NCBI RefSeq assembly: GCF_014645355.1 | Contig: NZ_BMLS01000009.1 | Span: forward strand, 1 to 64,000 | Length of the DNA: 64,000 nt | Origin: Bowmanella pacifica | GTDB lineage: Bacteria; Pseudomonadota; Gammaproteobacteria; Enterobacterales; Alteromonadaceae | Reading direction: 5' to 3' | In this document: piece after piece, positions 25,793 through 33,941 of the stretch | How positions within the stretch are numbered: position 1 is the stretch's first letter | How the letters are laid out: the number at the start of each line of letters is the position of its first letter | Made by a program: the position numbers and the translations under genes | The notes under the pieces: model-generated | Databases searched by the model: none | Told to the model about the DNA's origin: nothing | The model's input: only the letters and a program-made list of their open reading frames with translations

Positions 25793-26305
25793 CTATGGAC
25801 TGGCGCGGGTGAAATATTCGATGGGATTCAGATAGAAAGCTTTCTTATAGCCTTGAGTGGTTGTGTCCATGCGCCAGGGAATAGGCAGCAATGACAGCAG
25901 GCTGTAATGCAGATGTGACGCCTTGCCTTTGGCATTGCCGGTGCTACCCACAGTTCCTATGGGTTCGCCCCTGGCAACCAAGCCAGCTTGCGCTGTAATT
26001 TCGGCCAGATGTGCATAGTAATGTATGCGCCATTTAGGCCCTATGGCCAACACCACCTTGCCACCTTTGGCAATCTCTCCTTTGTACAAAATCCATTGAT
26101 GAGTAGCAGCAATTACCGGCGTGCCTTCACTGGCAAAAATATCCACGCCTTTATGTACCCCGGAGCTGCCCCAGGGCTCATACCAAAAGGTGTCTTTATG
26201 CCAGTCCTTTGCTGTGGCGTTTTTAACCGGTATAGCCACAGGCTCAGGCAGCATAAAACCAGCAAGTATTGCCACCATCACTGTGCCTGCCATCCATTTA
26301 CCCAT
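25793..26305 (-). CDS. M23 (LytM) family peptidase
   Basis: Exported or membrane-anchored zinc peptidase-like protein of 170 residues with an N-terminal hydrophobic segment (about 4-20). The LytM metal and catalytic residues are all visible: H51-K-G-V-D55, H99 in YYAHL and H131-L-H133, so it should be an active peptidoglycan endopeptidase. It is short for the family, with no LysM or coiled-coil region. Its ATG overlaps the stop of the upstream lipoprotein gene (TGATG), so the two are coupled. It is convergent with the EAL gene 18 bp away. Confidence 0.9.
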   Translation of the reverse strand: MGKWMAGTVMVAILAGFMLPEPVAIPVKNATAKDWHKDTFWYEPWGSSGVHKGVDIFASEGTPVIAATHQWILYKGEIAKGGKVVLAIGPKWRIHYYAHLAEITAQAGLVARGEPIGTVGSTGNAKGKASHLHYSLLSLLPIPWRMDTTTQGYKKAFYLNPIEYFTRASP

Positions 26306-27210
26306 CAGTGGCTGCCAACTCCTTTGCTTGAAGGCATATGCTTTGCGTCGAAAGCGTTCTGCGTACTCAGGTTATCGGCACGATTATTGAACCCAGCCCT
26401 AATCACCAGCAGAACAAATCCGCTCAGTAATAAGATAAGCCCCATAGCACCACCACCTGAATAGTTCTCGCTATGCTGAATCTTGGCAATCTTCTCTTCT
26501 TTTACTCTGGTTTTAAAGCGGGCCAGTTCGGCGTCGAGGTTAGTGCTCATATCCGCCACCGCCAGGTGAAAACCTTGCATTGATTTCTCCGCTAAGGTGT
26601 CATCAACCCCAATAGCCGTGGTTCTTTTCTCCAGTTTGTTGATACCCGGCGCCCTGAACAGCATTTTGCGGCTTTTTACATCAAACACAGCAGTATCCAC
26701 AAAGGTCTGCACAGAATTTTCGTTACCGGGGATCAGGTACATTCCCACTATGGTCCAATACAGCACGGCAGCATTGTTTTCCAGTGACTGCGTCACCTGA
26801 TCATAGGACACCAACGCCATGACATCCACATCATAAAGCCTGGCCACTTGCTCCAATGAGGTAAACCCCTTTCCACCTTTGAGGTAAGTGCTGGGGATCA
26901 CCTCAATACGGTCAATATAGTCATACTGCATAAAGGACTGTTTAACCCTTTCGAGTAATTCAAGCTGATCTTTACTTTGGATCTCATCATGCTGCCAATG
27001 GCTGGAAGGCACAAAGGCCAATCCCACTTTCACCGGCAAGGTTAACACCGGTATCTGAGGCTGATGTGCCTCACGGCTTTGCCCATCGGGATATAAATAG
27101 TCAACCAGACTGCTGGCCTTAGTTCGCTGGCCGCTGTTCTGGCTGACCAAAGCACTGCAAGAGGCCAGTAACACAACACTGAGTATTACTGTATAGATTC
27201 TGTACTTCAT
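26305..27210 (-). CDS. Rhombotarget-type lipoprotein
   Basis: Lipoprotein of 301 residues. ATG 27210 has AAGGA 6 nt upstream and gives a clean lipobox (LLASC, Cys18); the longer frame to 27378 is not used. The core (HWQHDEIQSKDQLELLERVK, LYDVDVMALVSYDQ, TAVFDVKSRKMLFRAPG) matches my memory of the 'rhombotarget lipoprotein' family, whose members carry a GlyGly-CTERM sorting tail cut by rhombosortase. Here a Gly-rich motif plus hydrophobic segment (SGGGAMGLILLLSGFVLLVI, about 250-270) is present but is followed by some 30 extra polar residues instead of the usual short basic end. No rhombosortase gene is in the window. Confidence 0.72.
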   Translation of the reverse strand: MKYRIYTVILSVVLLASCSALVSQNSGQRTKASSLVDYLYPDGQSREAHQPQIPVLTLPVKVGLAFVPSSHWQHDEIQSKDQLELLERVKQSFMQYDYIDRIEVIPSTYLKGGKGFTSLEQVARLYDVDVMALVSYDQVTQSLENNAAVLYWTIVGMYLIPGNENSVQTFVDTAVFDVKSRKMLFRAPGINKLEKRTTAIGVDDTLAEKSMQGFHLAVADMSTNLDAELARFKTRVKEEKIAKIQHSENYSGGGAMGLILLLSGFVLLVIRAGFNNRADNLSTQNAFDAKHMPSSKGVGSH

Positions 27211-27437
27211 AGGTATTCCTTTGATTTTGCTTACAAAAGGTCGCCACGCTCTGGCAAGCCATCCATATTTATAGGCCAACTGTTTGTACCATGCCTGGAG
27301 GCACTTGACCATCTGTGCTGCTGATAAGCGCCGTCGCGGCTTGACATACAGATCCCCGCCCCTGAGGGCATAAAGCACTTTACATCAGCGCTAAAACAGG
27401 CACATTGGTAGAGCAATTCAATAACAAGAGGTGCACT

Positions 27438-27686
27438 ATGGGATTTTTCTCGTGGATTATTATGGGACTGATTGTTGGGGTGTTGGCAAAATGGATTATG
27501 CCAGGCAAGGATCCCGGCGGGCTGATTGTGACTATTATTATCGGCATTGTCGGTGCCTTTGTGGGCGGTTTTATCGCCTCATTGCTCGGCTTCGGCGGCT
27601 TTAGCGGTTTTAATCTGTACAGTGTCTTAATCTCGGTTGGCGGTGCACTGCTGCTGCTTTATCTGTACCGGGTTATTAAGAAGTAA
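27438..27686 (+). CDS. GlsB/YeaQ/YmgE family membrane protein
   Basis: Small inner-membrane protein of 82 residues. The pattern GFFSWIIMGLIVGVLAKWIM PGKDPGG, then a second segment (IIIGIVGAFVGGFIASLLG) and a third (LISVGGALLLLYLYRVI), is that of the YeaQ/GlsB (transglycosylase-associated) stress family. ATG 27438 has AGAGG 6 nt upstream; an earlier in-frame start at 27405 is not needed. It is a stand-alone gene, divergent from the lipoprotein gene. Confidence 0.92.
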   Translation: MGFFSWIIMGLIVGVLAKWIMPGKDPGGLIVTIIIGIVGAFVGGFIASLLGFGGFSGFNLYSVLISVGGALLLLYLYRVIKK

Positions 27687-27692
27687 CATTTG

Positions 27693-27748
27693 AGGGCTGC
27701 GCGCAATACAACAGGCGATATCTGTTTTGGCCTAAACCACGCAGCCCT
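27693..27748 (+). terminator. Possible terminator after the YeaQ-like gene
   Basis: A perfect 9-bp inverted repeat, AGGGCTGCG (27693-27701) and CGCAGCCCT (27740-27748), has a 38-nt loop that can itself fold (ACAG with CTGT), followed by TCTCATC. It sits just after the stop. Confidence 0.5.
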
Positions 27749-27829
27749 TCTCATCACTTCCTATCCCAATCCATTGCCTATCGAAACCGACCTTAGCGCA
27801 GTGCTACACTGTCGCAAAAAACAGGATCT

Positions 27830-28198
27830 ATGAAGATGCTCGACAAGCTTCGCGTAGTAGCGATTAAGCTGCGATGGCTGAGACCTTTTTTATCGCTGGT
27901 TGGTTTAGCGTCACTGGCGGTATTTATTTACGTATTATTACTAAGTGGCAGTAGCAGTCAGGACAGCCTATTGATACCCAGCATTCTCACCTTGCTATGG
28001 AGCGGCATAAGTTACTGGTTTATCACTGCCTTTAGCCGCCTGCCTAGGCGCCCTTCCCCGCGTCAAAACTGGTCGGTACGCATGAAAATTCGCTTTATCC
28101 GAGGTTTTTATCTGCTCTTAATGCTAACTGCAGCCTGTCTGACCATGGTGGTAGTCTTTATCAGTATTCGCGGTATTAACCTTTGGCTGCAAAGTTAA
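27830..28198 (+). CDS. Small membrane protein, unknown
   Basis: 122 residues, basic N-terminus, then three hydrophobic segments (about 20-40, 48-65 and 90-115) with a basic loop (RLPRRPSPRQNWSVRMKIRF) between the second and third. No family is recognised. Two nearby ATGs (27830 and 27836) are possible starts; AGGA is better spaced for the second. Confidence 0.65.
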   Translation: MKMLDKLRVVAIKLRWLRPFLSLVGLASLAVFIYVLLLSGSSSQDSLLIPSILTLLWSGISYWFITAFSRLPRRPSPRQNWSVRMKIRFIRGFYLLLMLTAACLTMVVVFISIRGINLWLQS

Positions 28199-28262
28199 GC
28201 CTCATTTAACTTTTTCATGCCCCTTAACCCAGGTTAAGGCTGCCATCCGGATAAGGGGCTTA

Positions 28263-28292
28263 AATGCACTCAAGAACACATTTGAGTGCATT
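28263..28292. promoter_or_regulatory. 11-bp perfect inverted repeat before the SDR gene
   Basis: AATGCACTCAA (28263-28273) and TTGAGTGCATT (28282-28292) around an 8-nt spacer, 9 bp before the ATG. It could be an operator for a dimeric repressor or an RNA hairpin over the translation start; no Shine-Dalgarno site is visible between it and the ATG. Confidence 0.45.
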
Positions 28293-28301
28293 GATTACCC
28301 C

Positions 28302-29033
28302 ATGTTATCTAACAAAACCCTGCTGATCACCGGCGCAACATCCGGTATCGGCTATGAGTTGGTGCGCCAGCTCGCCCCGCATAATCACATTCTGGCGATT
28401 GCCAGAGACGAAGCCAAGCTGGTCGCCCTTACGCAGCGTTTTGCCGGTATACAGACCTATTCTGCGGATCTCAGTGACCAGCAGGTTTTCCCGTCACTGT
28501 GTCAAAGTATTCTCAGCGACTATCCGAAAATTGATGTGCTTATCAACAATGCCGCCGTGCAGTTTACCCCAAGGCTGTTGGACGACGACTTTTGCTATGC
28601 ATCTATTGCACAGGAAGTGACCCTAAACTTCACCGCAGTGTGTGCCTTGAGTTACCTGCTTCTGCCCGCTTTACTGCAATCAGGTAAACCAAGTTACATC
28701 CTCAATATCAACTCCGGGCTGGCCCTTGCTCCGAAAACCCAATCAGCGGTTTATTGCGCCAGTAAGGCGGCCCTGAACAGCTTTTCCCAAAGCCTGGGTT
28801 ACCAACTTGAACATACCCAAGTCAGCGTTTTACAGGCTTTTCTGCCGTTGGTGGACACCCCAATGACTCAAGGGCGCGGCAACAACAAGTTATCTGTTCA
28901 ACAGGCAGCACAGGCCATTATCCACGGCCTTGAACTAGGTAAAAGGCAACATGACATCGGCAAAGTTAAGTTACTTCGCTTGCTGCTGCGCATCGCACCG
29001 GCATTGGCTCGCCACCTGATGAAAGGACACTAG
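28302..29033 (+). CDS. Short-chain dehydrogenase/reductase
   Basis: NAD(P)-dependent oxidoreductase of 243 residues, classical SDR of the DltE/YqjQ-like kind. It has TGATSGIG (cofactor loop, residues 10-17), NNAA (LINNAAVQF), INSG (Ser of the catalytic site) and YCASK (Tyr-x-x-x-Lys). The substrate cannot be predicted. First gene of a probable operon with the DUF2141 gene (4-bp gap) and the VTT-domain gene (15-bp gap). Confidence 0.9.
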   Translation: MLSNKTLLITGATSGIGYELVRQLAPHNHILAIARDEAKLVALTQRFAGIQTYSADLSDQQVFPSLCQSILSDYPKIDVLINNAAVQFTPRLLDDDFCYASIAQEVTLNFTAVCALSYLLLPALLQSGKPSYILNINSGLALAPKTQSAVYCASKAALNSFSQSLGYQLEHTQVSVLQAFLPLVDTPMTQGRGNNKLSVQQAAQAIIHGLELGKRQHDIGKVKLLRLLLRIAPALARHLMKGH

Positions 29034-29037
29034 CAAC

Positions 29038-29493
29038 ATGAAACATCCCTCTCGTTTTCCAGCTACAGCATATAAAGGACTTATGATGGCGTTACTCTTT
29101 TCTCCTTTTACCACCCAGGCGCTGACCGTGAAAGTTAGCCAGATTGACACCGCCCGTCAGGGACAAATTATGGTAATACTGTTTGCTAAAGACGGCTTTC
29201 CCAAAGATCACAGCAAAGCATTAAGTATCCAAACCGAACCCGTAACAGCCGATGCCAACAGCATGTTGTTTCATTTCCCGCAAAGCCCCGGGGAATTTGC
29301 TATCAAAGTGCTGCATGACGAGGATATGAACAACCAGGTCACTAAAAACTGGACGGGAGTGTGGCCCGCAGAAGGCCTCGGGTTTTCCAATGGTGCCCGG
29401 GTGCGGCTTACCGGTGCCCCCTCGTTTAACGATGCCAGATTAACCTTATCCAGCCCGCCGGATGTTATCGATATCTCGGTTATCTACCCGTAA
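29038..29493 (+). CDS. DUF2141 family exported protein
   Basis: Secreted or periplasmic protein of 151 residues with a signal peptide (about 1-28, ending TQA). The core has the DUF2141 pattern: QGQIMVILFAKDGFP near the start of the mature protein, FAIKVLHDEDMN, then EGLGFSNGAR. The family has a transthyretin-like beta-sandwich look and no assigned function. It is second in the SDR-DUF2141-VTT operon. Confidence 0.88.
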   Translation: MKHPSRFPATAYKGLMMALLFSPFTTQALTVKVSQIDTARQGQIMVILFAKDGFPKDHSKALSIQTEPVTADANSMLFHFPQSPGEFAIKVLHDEDMNNQVTKNWTGVWPAEGLGFSNGARVRLTGAPSFNDARLTLSSPPDVIDISVIYP

Positions 29494-29508
29494 TCACAGG
29501 ATGCCCTT

Positions 29509-30171
29509 ATGAAAGCCTTACTCACCCTGGTATTGCCGCTGGTGCTGGTATTTGCCTGTACTTTTGTGATTATCAAATCCACGGGGCTGTTGACGATTGA
29601 GCAAATTCGCCTGTGGCTGGAAGCCGCCCGGCATGCAAATCCCCTGCTTGTTAGCAGTATTGTGGTCGCCCTGCTATTTGCGGACCTATTTATTGCTGTA
29701 CCGACCCTGACCATTATCATCCTCAGTGGCTATTTCCTTGGCCCACTGGCGGGGGCGCTGTCGGCCATTTTCGGTTTATCTCTGGCCGGAATGGGTGGCT
29801 ACGGCATCAGCTACCACTATGGTGATAAGTTGATAAGGATGCTGCAAAAAGATGCCTCCAAACGTCAGCAAGCGGTCGACACCTTTGCTCAGCATGGGCC
29901 AATGTTAATCCTGCTGGCGCGCGCCCTGCCTATTTTGCCCGAAGTGACATCCTGCCTGGCCGGTATCAGTAGAATGCGCTTTGCTAAGTTTATGCTGCTG
30001 TGGCTATGCAGCACTGTGCCTTATGCCGTGATAGGTGCTTATGCAGGGGCCATAAGCAGCCTGGAAAATCCTAAACCCGCTATATTCACCGCCATAGGCA
30101 TGAGCACCTTACTCTGGCTGGGATGGCTAGTAGCAAAACGGCGAATATCGCCAGCACCTTGCAAGCTATAG
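29509..30171 (+). CDS. VTT-domain (TVP38/DedA-like) membrane protein
   Basis: Polytopic inner-membrane protein of 220 residues. It has the VTT signature: FAVPTLT-like entry (LFIAVPTLTIIILSGYFLG), an Ala/Gly-rich amphipathic region (GALSAIFGLSLAGMGGYGIS), then FAQHGPMLILLARALPILPE with the conserved Arg and Pro, and a final segment. Relatives are proposed lipid scramblases or transporters. Likely last gene of the operon. Confidence 0.88.
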   Translation: MKALLTLVLPLVLVFACTFVIIKSTGLLTIEQIRLWLEAARHANPLLVSSIVVALLFADLFIAVPTLTIIILSGYFLGPLAGALSAIFGLSLAGMGGYGISYHYGDKLIRMLQKDASKRQQAVDTFAQHGPMLILLARALPILPEVTSCLAGISRMRFAKFMLLWLCSTVPYAVIGAYAGAISSLENPKPAIFTAIGMSTLLWLGWLVAKRRISPAPCKL

Positions 30172-30256
30172 TTGGGTCAAAAACACTGTCGCCAATGCCC
30201 ATAATAGTTGTTATGCTGAAGGCCGCTGAGTAACACTATTCTTAAAGGAGAGTTTG

Positions 30257-30298
30257 ATGATTGTCGTATTTACCCACCCGGCAAAGGTTGCTGAGTAA
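30257..30298 (+). CDS. Possible 13-codon leader peptide
   Basis: ATG 30257 is preceded by AAGGAG with ideal 6-nt spacing and encodes MIVVFTHPAKVAE before TAA. It has the best ribosome site in the 294-bp gap before the GTPase gene, and its coding region contains the left arm of a long-range hairpin (30275-30287). It has no codon run that would name a regulatory amino acid. Confidence 0.4.
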   Translation: MIVVFTHPAKVAE

Positions 30299-30390
30299 CG
30301 TCACTGCTGTCGCTTTCCTCGGCCCATTTTCTGCCTTTGCCCGGTGCGTTCTAACCGGGACCTCTGACTATTAATAAACTCGGTTTTATT
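30275..30390 (+). promoter_or_regulatory. Possible attenuator of the second rsgA-type gene
   Basis: Three mutually exclusive pairings can be drawn. A: 30275-30287 with 30334-30346 (12 of 13 bp). B: CCCGGT 30340-30345 with ACCGGG 30354-30359. C: AACCGGG 30353-30359 with CTCGGTT 30379-30385 (one G-U), followed by TTATTT, a terminator-like form. A blocks B and B blocks C, the logic of leader-peptide attenuation. Drawn by eye without energies. Confidence 0.35.
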
Positions 30391-30465
30391 TAAACCAGTG
30401 TCTTGTGGTTCCTATGCATTTTATCTCTGTGTGCAGAGCCTTTGCTTTGTGCATAAGGAAATCAT

Positions 30466-31503
30466 ATGAATTTATCCCTTTCTCAACTGGGCTGGCAGGC
30501 GTTTTTTCAACAACAACTTAGCCTGCAAGAGTTTGAGCAACTTAATATCGCGCGCCTAATTGCCCATCATCGTAATGAATATGTCCTGGCCTCTGAGCAA
30601 GGCAAGCATCACTTGGCGCTCACTGCGGCTCTACCTGTCATGACTATTGGTGATTGGCTACTGCTCAATACTGATGGGCAGTTTGTGCGGCTGCTGGAAC
30701 GTAAGTCGGTATTTAAACGTAAAGCCGCTGGCAGCCAGTTAGCCGAACAATTAATCAGTGCCAATGTGGATACTTTACTGATTGTCAGCTCGCTGAATCA
30801 GGACTTTAAGCTAAGTCGCATAGAGCGCTATCTGACCCTCGCTTATGAAGCGGGTGTCGACCCTGTGGTGGTGCTTACCAAGTTGGATCTGTGCCACGAC
30901 GCTGAAGAAAAACACCGTTTAGTACAGCAGTTAGATCCCATGTTGATCGTGGAGTCGGTCAATGCATTGGATGACAACAGTTGCAAGTCGCTATTGTCTT
31001 GGTGCAAACCCGGCAAGACCTTGGCGGTCATGGGCTCTTCCGGGGTGGGGAAATCCACCCTGGTAAACACCTTAAGCGGTGAACATGGACAGAAAACCGC
31101 GGCTATTCGTGAGGATGACAGTAAAGGACGTCACACCACCACGGCTCGCTCTATGCACTTTTTGCCCGCCGGGGCGGTACTGATTGATACCCCAGGAATG
31201 CGCGAGCTGCAGTTAAGTGAGGGTGAGGATGGTATACGCCGCACTTTTGCTGATATCGATGTGCTTGCCGAGCAGTGCCGTTTTAAAGACTGTCAGCATA
31301 TGGGTGAACCGGGTTGTGCGGTGGAATTGGCCATTAATAGCGGTGAACTGGATCCTCGCCGCTTAGTCAACTACCACAAGCTACAGGCTGAACTACGCAG
31401 AAACCGCAGTTCACTGCAGGAACGGCGCGCCAAGGACAGGGAGTTTGGCAAGATGATCAAAAGGTTAGTCCCGGTTATACGGCACAATAAAAAGGGCTAC
31501 TAA
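30466..31503 (+). CDS. rsgA: RsgA-type ribosome small subunit GTPase
   Basis: Circularly permuted GTPase of 345 residues that acts in late 30S ribosome maturation. It has an N-terminal OB-like region (about 25-85), then the permuted G motifs: G4 LTKLDL, G1 [11 protein letters not shown]2 region [11 protein letters not shown]3 DTPGMREL, and the zinc-binding C-terminal part ([16 protein letters not shown]). It is somewhat diverged from the housekeeping RsgA; many gammaproteobacteria have a second copy of this kind and I cannot tell from this window whether another exists. The upstream region may contain an attenuator. Confidence 0.88.
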   Translation: MNLSLSQLGWQAFFQQQLSLQEFEQLNIARLIAHHRNEYVLASEQGKHHLALTAALPVMTIGDWLLLNTDGQFVRLLERKSVFKRKAAGSQLAEQLISANVDTLLIVSSLNQDFKLSRIERYLTLAYEAGVDPVVVLTKLDLCHDAEEKHRLVQQLDPMLIVESVNALDDNSCKSLLSWCKPGKTLAVMGSSGVGKSTLVNTLSGEHGQKTAAIREDDSKGRHTTTARSMHFLPAGAVLIDTPGMRELQLSEGEDGIRRTFADIDVLAEQCRFKDCQHMGEPGCAVELAINSGELDPRRLVNYHKLQAELRRNRSSLQERRAKDREFGKMIKRLVPVIRHNKKGY

Positions 31504-31513
31504 TCACAAATCT

Positions 31514-31545
31514 AAAGGTCACCTTCAGGTGACCTTTTGTTTGCT
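31514..31545. terminator. Rho-independent terminator
   Basis: AAAGGTCACC (31514-31523), loop TTCA, GGTGACCTTT (31528-31537): a perfect 10-bp stem followed by TGTTTGCTT on the plus strand. It can also serve the convergent minus-strand gene. Confidence 0.85.
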
Positions 31546-31559
31546 TGAGTCAAAGCCGG

Positions 31560-32141
31560 TTAAAAACGCTGACAAATCTTCTTCACAAAGGCTTCAATAC
31601 GCTGCTTGTCGACCTTTTCACTTTGATAAAGCGATAACATGCTGAAGCGACATTTAGCCGCACAGGCACCCAGTAATGCGGTTTTCAAAATACGCCGTAC
31701 TGGTCTGAACATAACCAGCCTATCCACCCACCAAGGGGAACCCAAGGTAGTAACCACTTTCATTTCTTTAAGATGTTGTAAACGGGGCTGAATGGCACCC
31801 AAATCGGATGCATGGTCATAAGCATGCCCTGGTGCCCACACCCGATCAAACCAGCCTTTTAGTATGGCCGGAAAGCCAAACCACCAGGTTGGAAAAACCA
31901 GCACCAGCGACTCGGCCCGTTTAAGCTGAGCAATATCCTGTGCAAGCAGTGAATCATCAAACTCGGGTTGATAATAGCTTTGCCGTTCAGTTTGCGTGAG
32001 GGCGGGCTGAAATGCCTCCAGGTAAAGATTTTTAACCTCCACCTGATGGCCTTGGCGCTTAAGATGCGCAATAGTTTGTGCGGCCAAATGGGCGCAAAGA
32101 CTGTTATCCAGCGGGTGGGCAACAACAACTAAGGTGTTCAC
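31560..32141 (-). CDS. NAD(P)H oxidoreductase, flavodoxin-2 fold
   Basis: FMN/FAD-dependent quinone- or flavin-type reductase of 193 residues (PF02525 type, like KefF/MdaB/NQO1). Features are VVAHPLDNSLCAHLA (flavin phosphate loop), VFPTWWFGFPAILKGWFDRV (typical central motif), WAPGHAYD and TTLGSPWWVD. The physiological acceptor is unknown. It lies 36 bp downstream of the yjaB-like gene on the same strand, so they may be co-transcribed. Confidence 0.88.
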   Translation of the reverse strand: MNTLVVVAHPLDNSLCAHLAAQTIAHLKRQGHQVEVKNLYLEAFQPALTQTERQSYYQPEFDDSLLAQDIAQLKRAESLVLVFPTWWFGFPAILKGWFDRVWAPGHAYDHASDLGAIQPRLQHLKEMKVVTTLGSPWWVDRLVMFRPVRRILKTALLGACAAKCRFSMLSLYQSEKVDKQRIEAFVKKICQRF

Positions 32142-32177
32142 TTCAAGTTTCCTTGTGAAAGAAATCAGCTAAAAAAA

Positions 32178-32612
32178 TCAGGCTAACGCCAGATGCAGCA
32201 GCGGAAAGGGATTACCCTGCCCGTCCAGTTCACTGCGTCCCACTTGCGCAAAGCCCATACGTAAGTAAAAACCAATGGCCTGTGGGTTTTGTTCGTTTAC
32301 ATCCACCTTAGTCACTCCCTGATGTGCAATAGCATGGCGGCAAAGCGCGCTGCCCACACCCAGCCCTCGCTGTTCTGGCTTGATAAACAGCATTTCCAGA
32401 CTCTCATCAGCAACCCCGCTAAACCCCAGCAATGCACCGGCATCACTGCGCGCCGCGGTTAAACGTACCGCGTCGAAATATTGCTCAAGGATAAGAGGCT
32501 TAAGCGCAAGAATATCGGCTTCACTAAGAAAATCGTGGGTTGCGCGCACCGAGGCTTCCCAAATCTGAATAAGCTGCGGGTAGTCATTACGACTCACTGA
32601 AACTAATTGCAT
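32178..32612 (-). CDS. yjaB: GNAT acetyltransferase, YjaB-like
   Basis: Acetyl-CoA-dependent N-acetyltransferase of 144 residues from ATG 32612 (AAGGA 7 nt upstream); the frame extends to 32651 but the longer start is poorer. IWEASVRATHDFLSEADI, the acetyl-CoA loop EQRGLGVGSAL (R/Q-x-x-G-x-G/A), and VDVNEQNPQAIGFYLRMGF, then GRSELDGQGNPFPLLHL follow E. coli YjaB closely. The natural substrate of YjaB is not established. Confidence 0.88.
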   Translation of the reverse strand: MQLVSVSRNDYPQLIQIWEASVRATHDFLSEADILALKPLILEQYFDAVRLTAARSDAGALLGFSGVADESLEMLFIKPEQRGLGVGSALCRHAIAHQGVTKVDVNEQNPQAIGFYLRMGFAQVGRSELDGQGNPFPLLHLALA

Positions 32613-32739
32613 ATGTACTTCCTTTTGAGTGAGGCCGAGCAATTTACCCAACTTATCAATATCAATGGCAGACTATTATGGTGTTTTTCACCTTCCCGTG
32701 GTGTGCGCCCAGCAGCGAACAGGGGCAAATACGCAGCCC

Positions 32740-33735
32740 CTAATGCCCAAAAGCCGCAGAGATGCACTTCTTCACTGCAAAGGAAAAACCAAGCGGAGCG
32801 TCAGGTTGCTCAATAACCTGAAGAATTTCATAATCATTCAGCTCCACTACCCGGGCACCATCATCCAGTTGGCAGCGAGAAAAGCTGTTTGACTCAAAAA
32901 AGTACACAAAATTAGCCACTGCCAGGCGGGTCACGCTGCGGTAATCACAGCTTTTAATGCCGCAGGAGAGGGTCTTATCCCCTGACTTGATATGCAGGCC
33001 GAAACTGGCACTGCGTTCCTCTTCGAGCTCTGTAGGGACAGCTATAGACGCATTATCATGATCGGACAGATTGTCAGTCGCTGCCGCAGCGCCCCGCCCT
33101 TTGATAAAATCCGTAAGACTGGAGGAGATCTGAGGGCGCTGTGTTAGCTGACTGGAGTCCTGCACGGCTTCCATCAGGTTAATCAGCACCACAGTAGACA
33201 GCAGTAACCTCACCAAGGTAGTACTAATGGGGTAACGGCCCTGGCTAAACAGCCGCATCCCTTTTTCACCAAAGGGCTTGGCCAATAAAATGGCTATCAA
33301 ATATAGGGGTAGCAAAATCTGAAACAGTAAAAGCACAACCAGGCTGACACTGATGGCCCAGGTGGGAAACAGCAGTAAAACAGCAAAGTTATGGCTGTAA
33401 CTCAGGTTATCTGCCGCCACGCCGGTGACATCATTCACCAGCCCCGCTGCACCGGCCACGGCAAAATTAGCGATGGCGGCATAAAACAGCAGAATCAGTG
33501 CCCTGCCAGCCAAGGACTCCCACCAGCGAACAAACTTAGGCCAAAACTCCAGCAGTAAAGCAATACCAGTCACCAGTGCCACCATCCAGCCTTGATGAAA
33601 TGGCAATAACACTAAGGCCAATAGATACAACTTTTGGCTTAAGGTCAGCCAGTTCCAGCGACGTGCTATAGCGCGCCAATAGGACTGGTACCTTTTGGGC
33701 TTTTCCTGCTTGAGCAAATTAACCGCATCTTCCAT
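32740..33735 (-). CDS. Multi-spanning membrane protein, unknown
   Basis: 331 residues. A basic, Trp-rich N-terminus (YQSYWRAIARRWNWLTLSQK) is followed by hydrophobic segments at about 36-62, 80-98, 118-155 and 175-192, then a polar C-terminal half (about 195-331) with paired cysteines (SCGIKSC) that could be extracytoplasmic. No family is recognised. A weak hairpin (AGGGGC/GCCCCT, 32721-32741) overlaps the stop and may terminate transcription. It is divergent from the oxidoreductase gene. Confidence 0.7.
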   Translation of the reverse strand: MEDAVNLLKQEKPKRYQSYWRAIARRWNWLTLSQKLYLLALVLLPFHQGWMVALVTGIALLLEFWPKFVRWWESLAGRALILLFYAAIANFAVAGAAGLVNDVTGVAADNLSYSHNFAVLLLFPTWAISVSLVVLLLFQILLPLYLIAILLAKPFGEKGMRLFSQGRYPISTTLVRLLLSTVVLINLMEAVQDSSQLTQRPQISSSLTDFIKGRGAAAATDNLSDHDNASIAVPTELEEERSASFGLHIKSGDKTLSCGIKSCDYRSVTRLAVANFVYFFESNSFSRCQLDDGARVVELNDYEILQVIEQPDAPLGFSFAVKKCISAAFGH

Positions 33736-33941
33736 TATGATTTCGCCTCTATCGTCTTCGGCTGCAGGCCGAGGAGTCTACTGTAATCAAGGTGTTAAGA
33801 AAATACTGTGACTGAACGCAGCAGGCGTCTTTTATTAACCTTAGAGTCAAGTTGCCAGCCCCTTGATTGGTCTGCAGCACACTTGGCAGCGCGCCTGGCC
33901 CCTGTTTTAATAGCCCCCTTTGCTCAGCACGGTATATTGCC

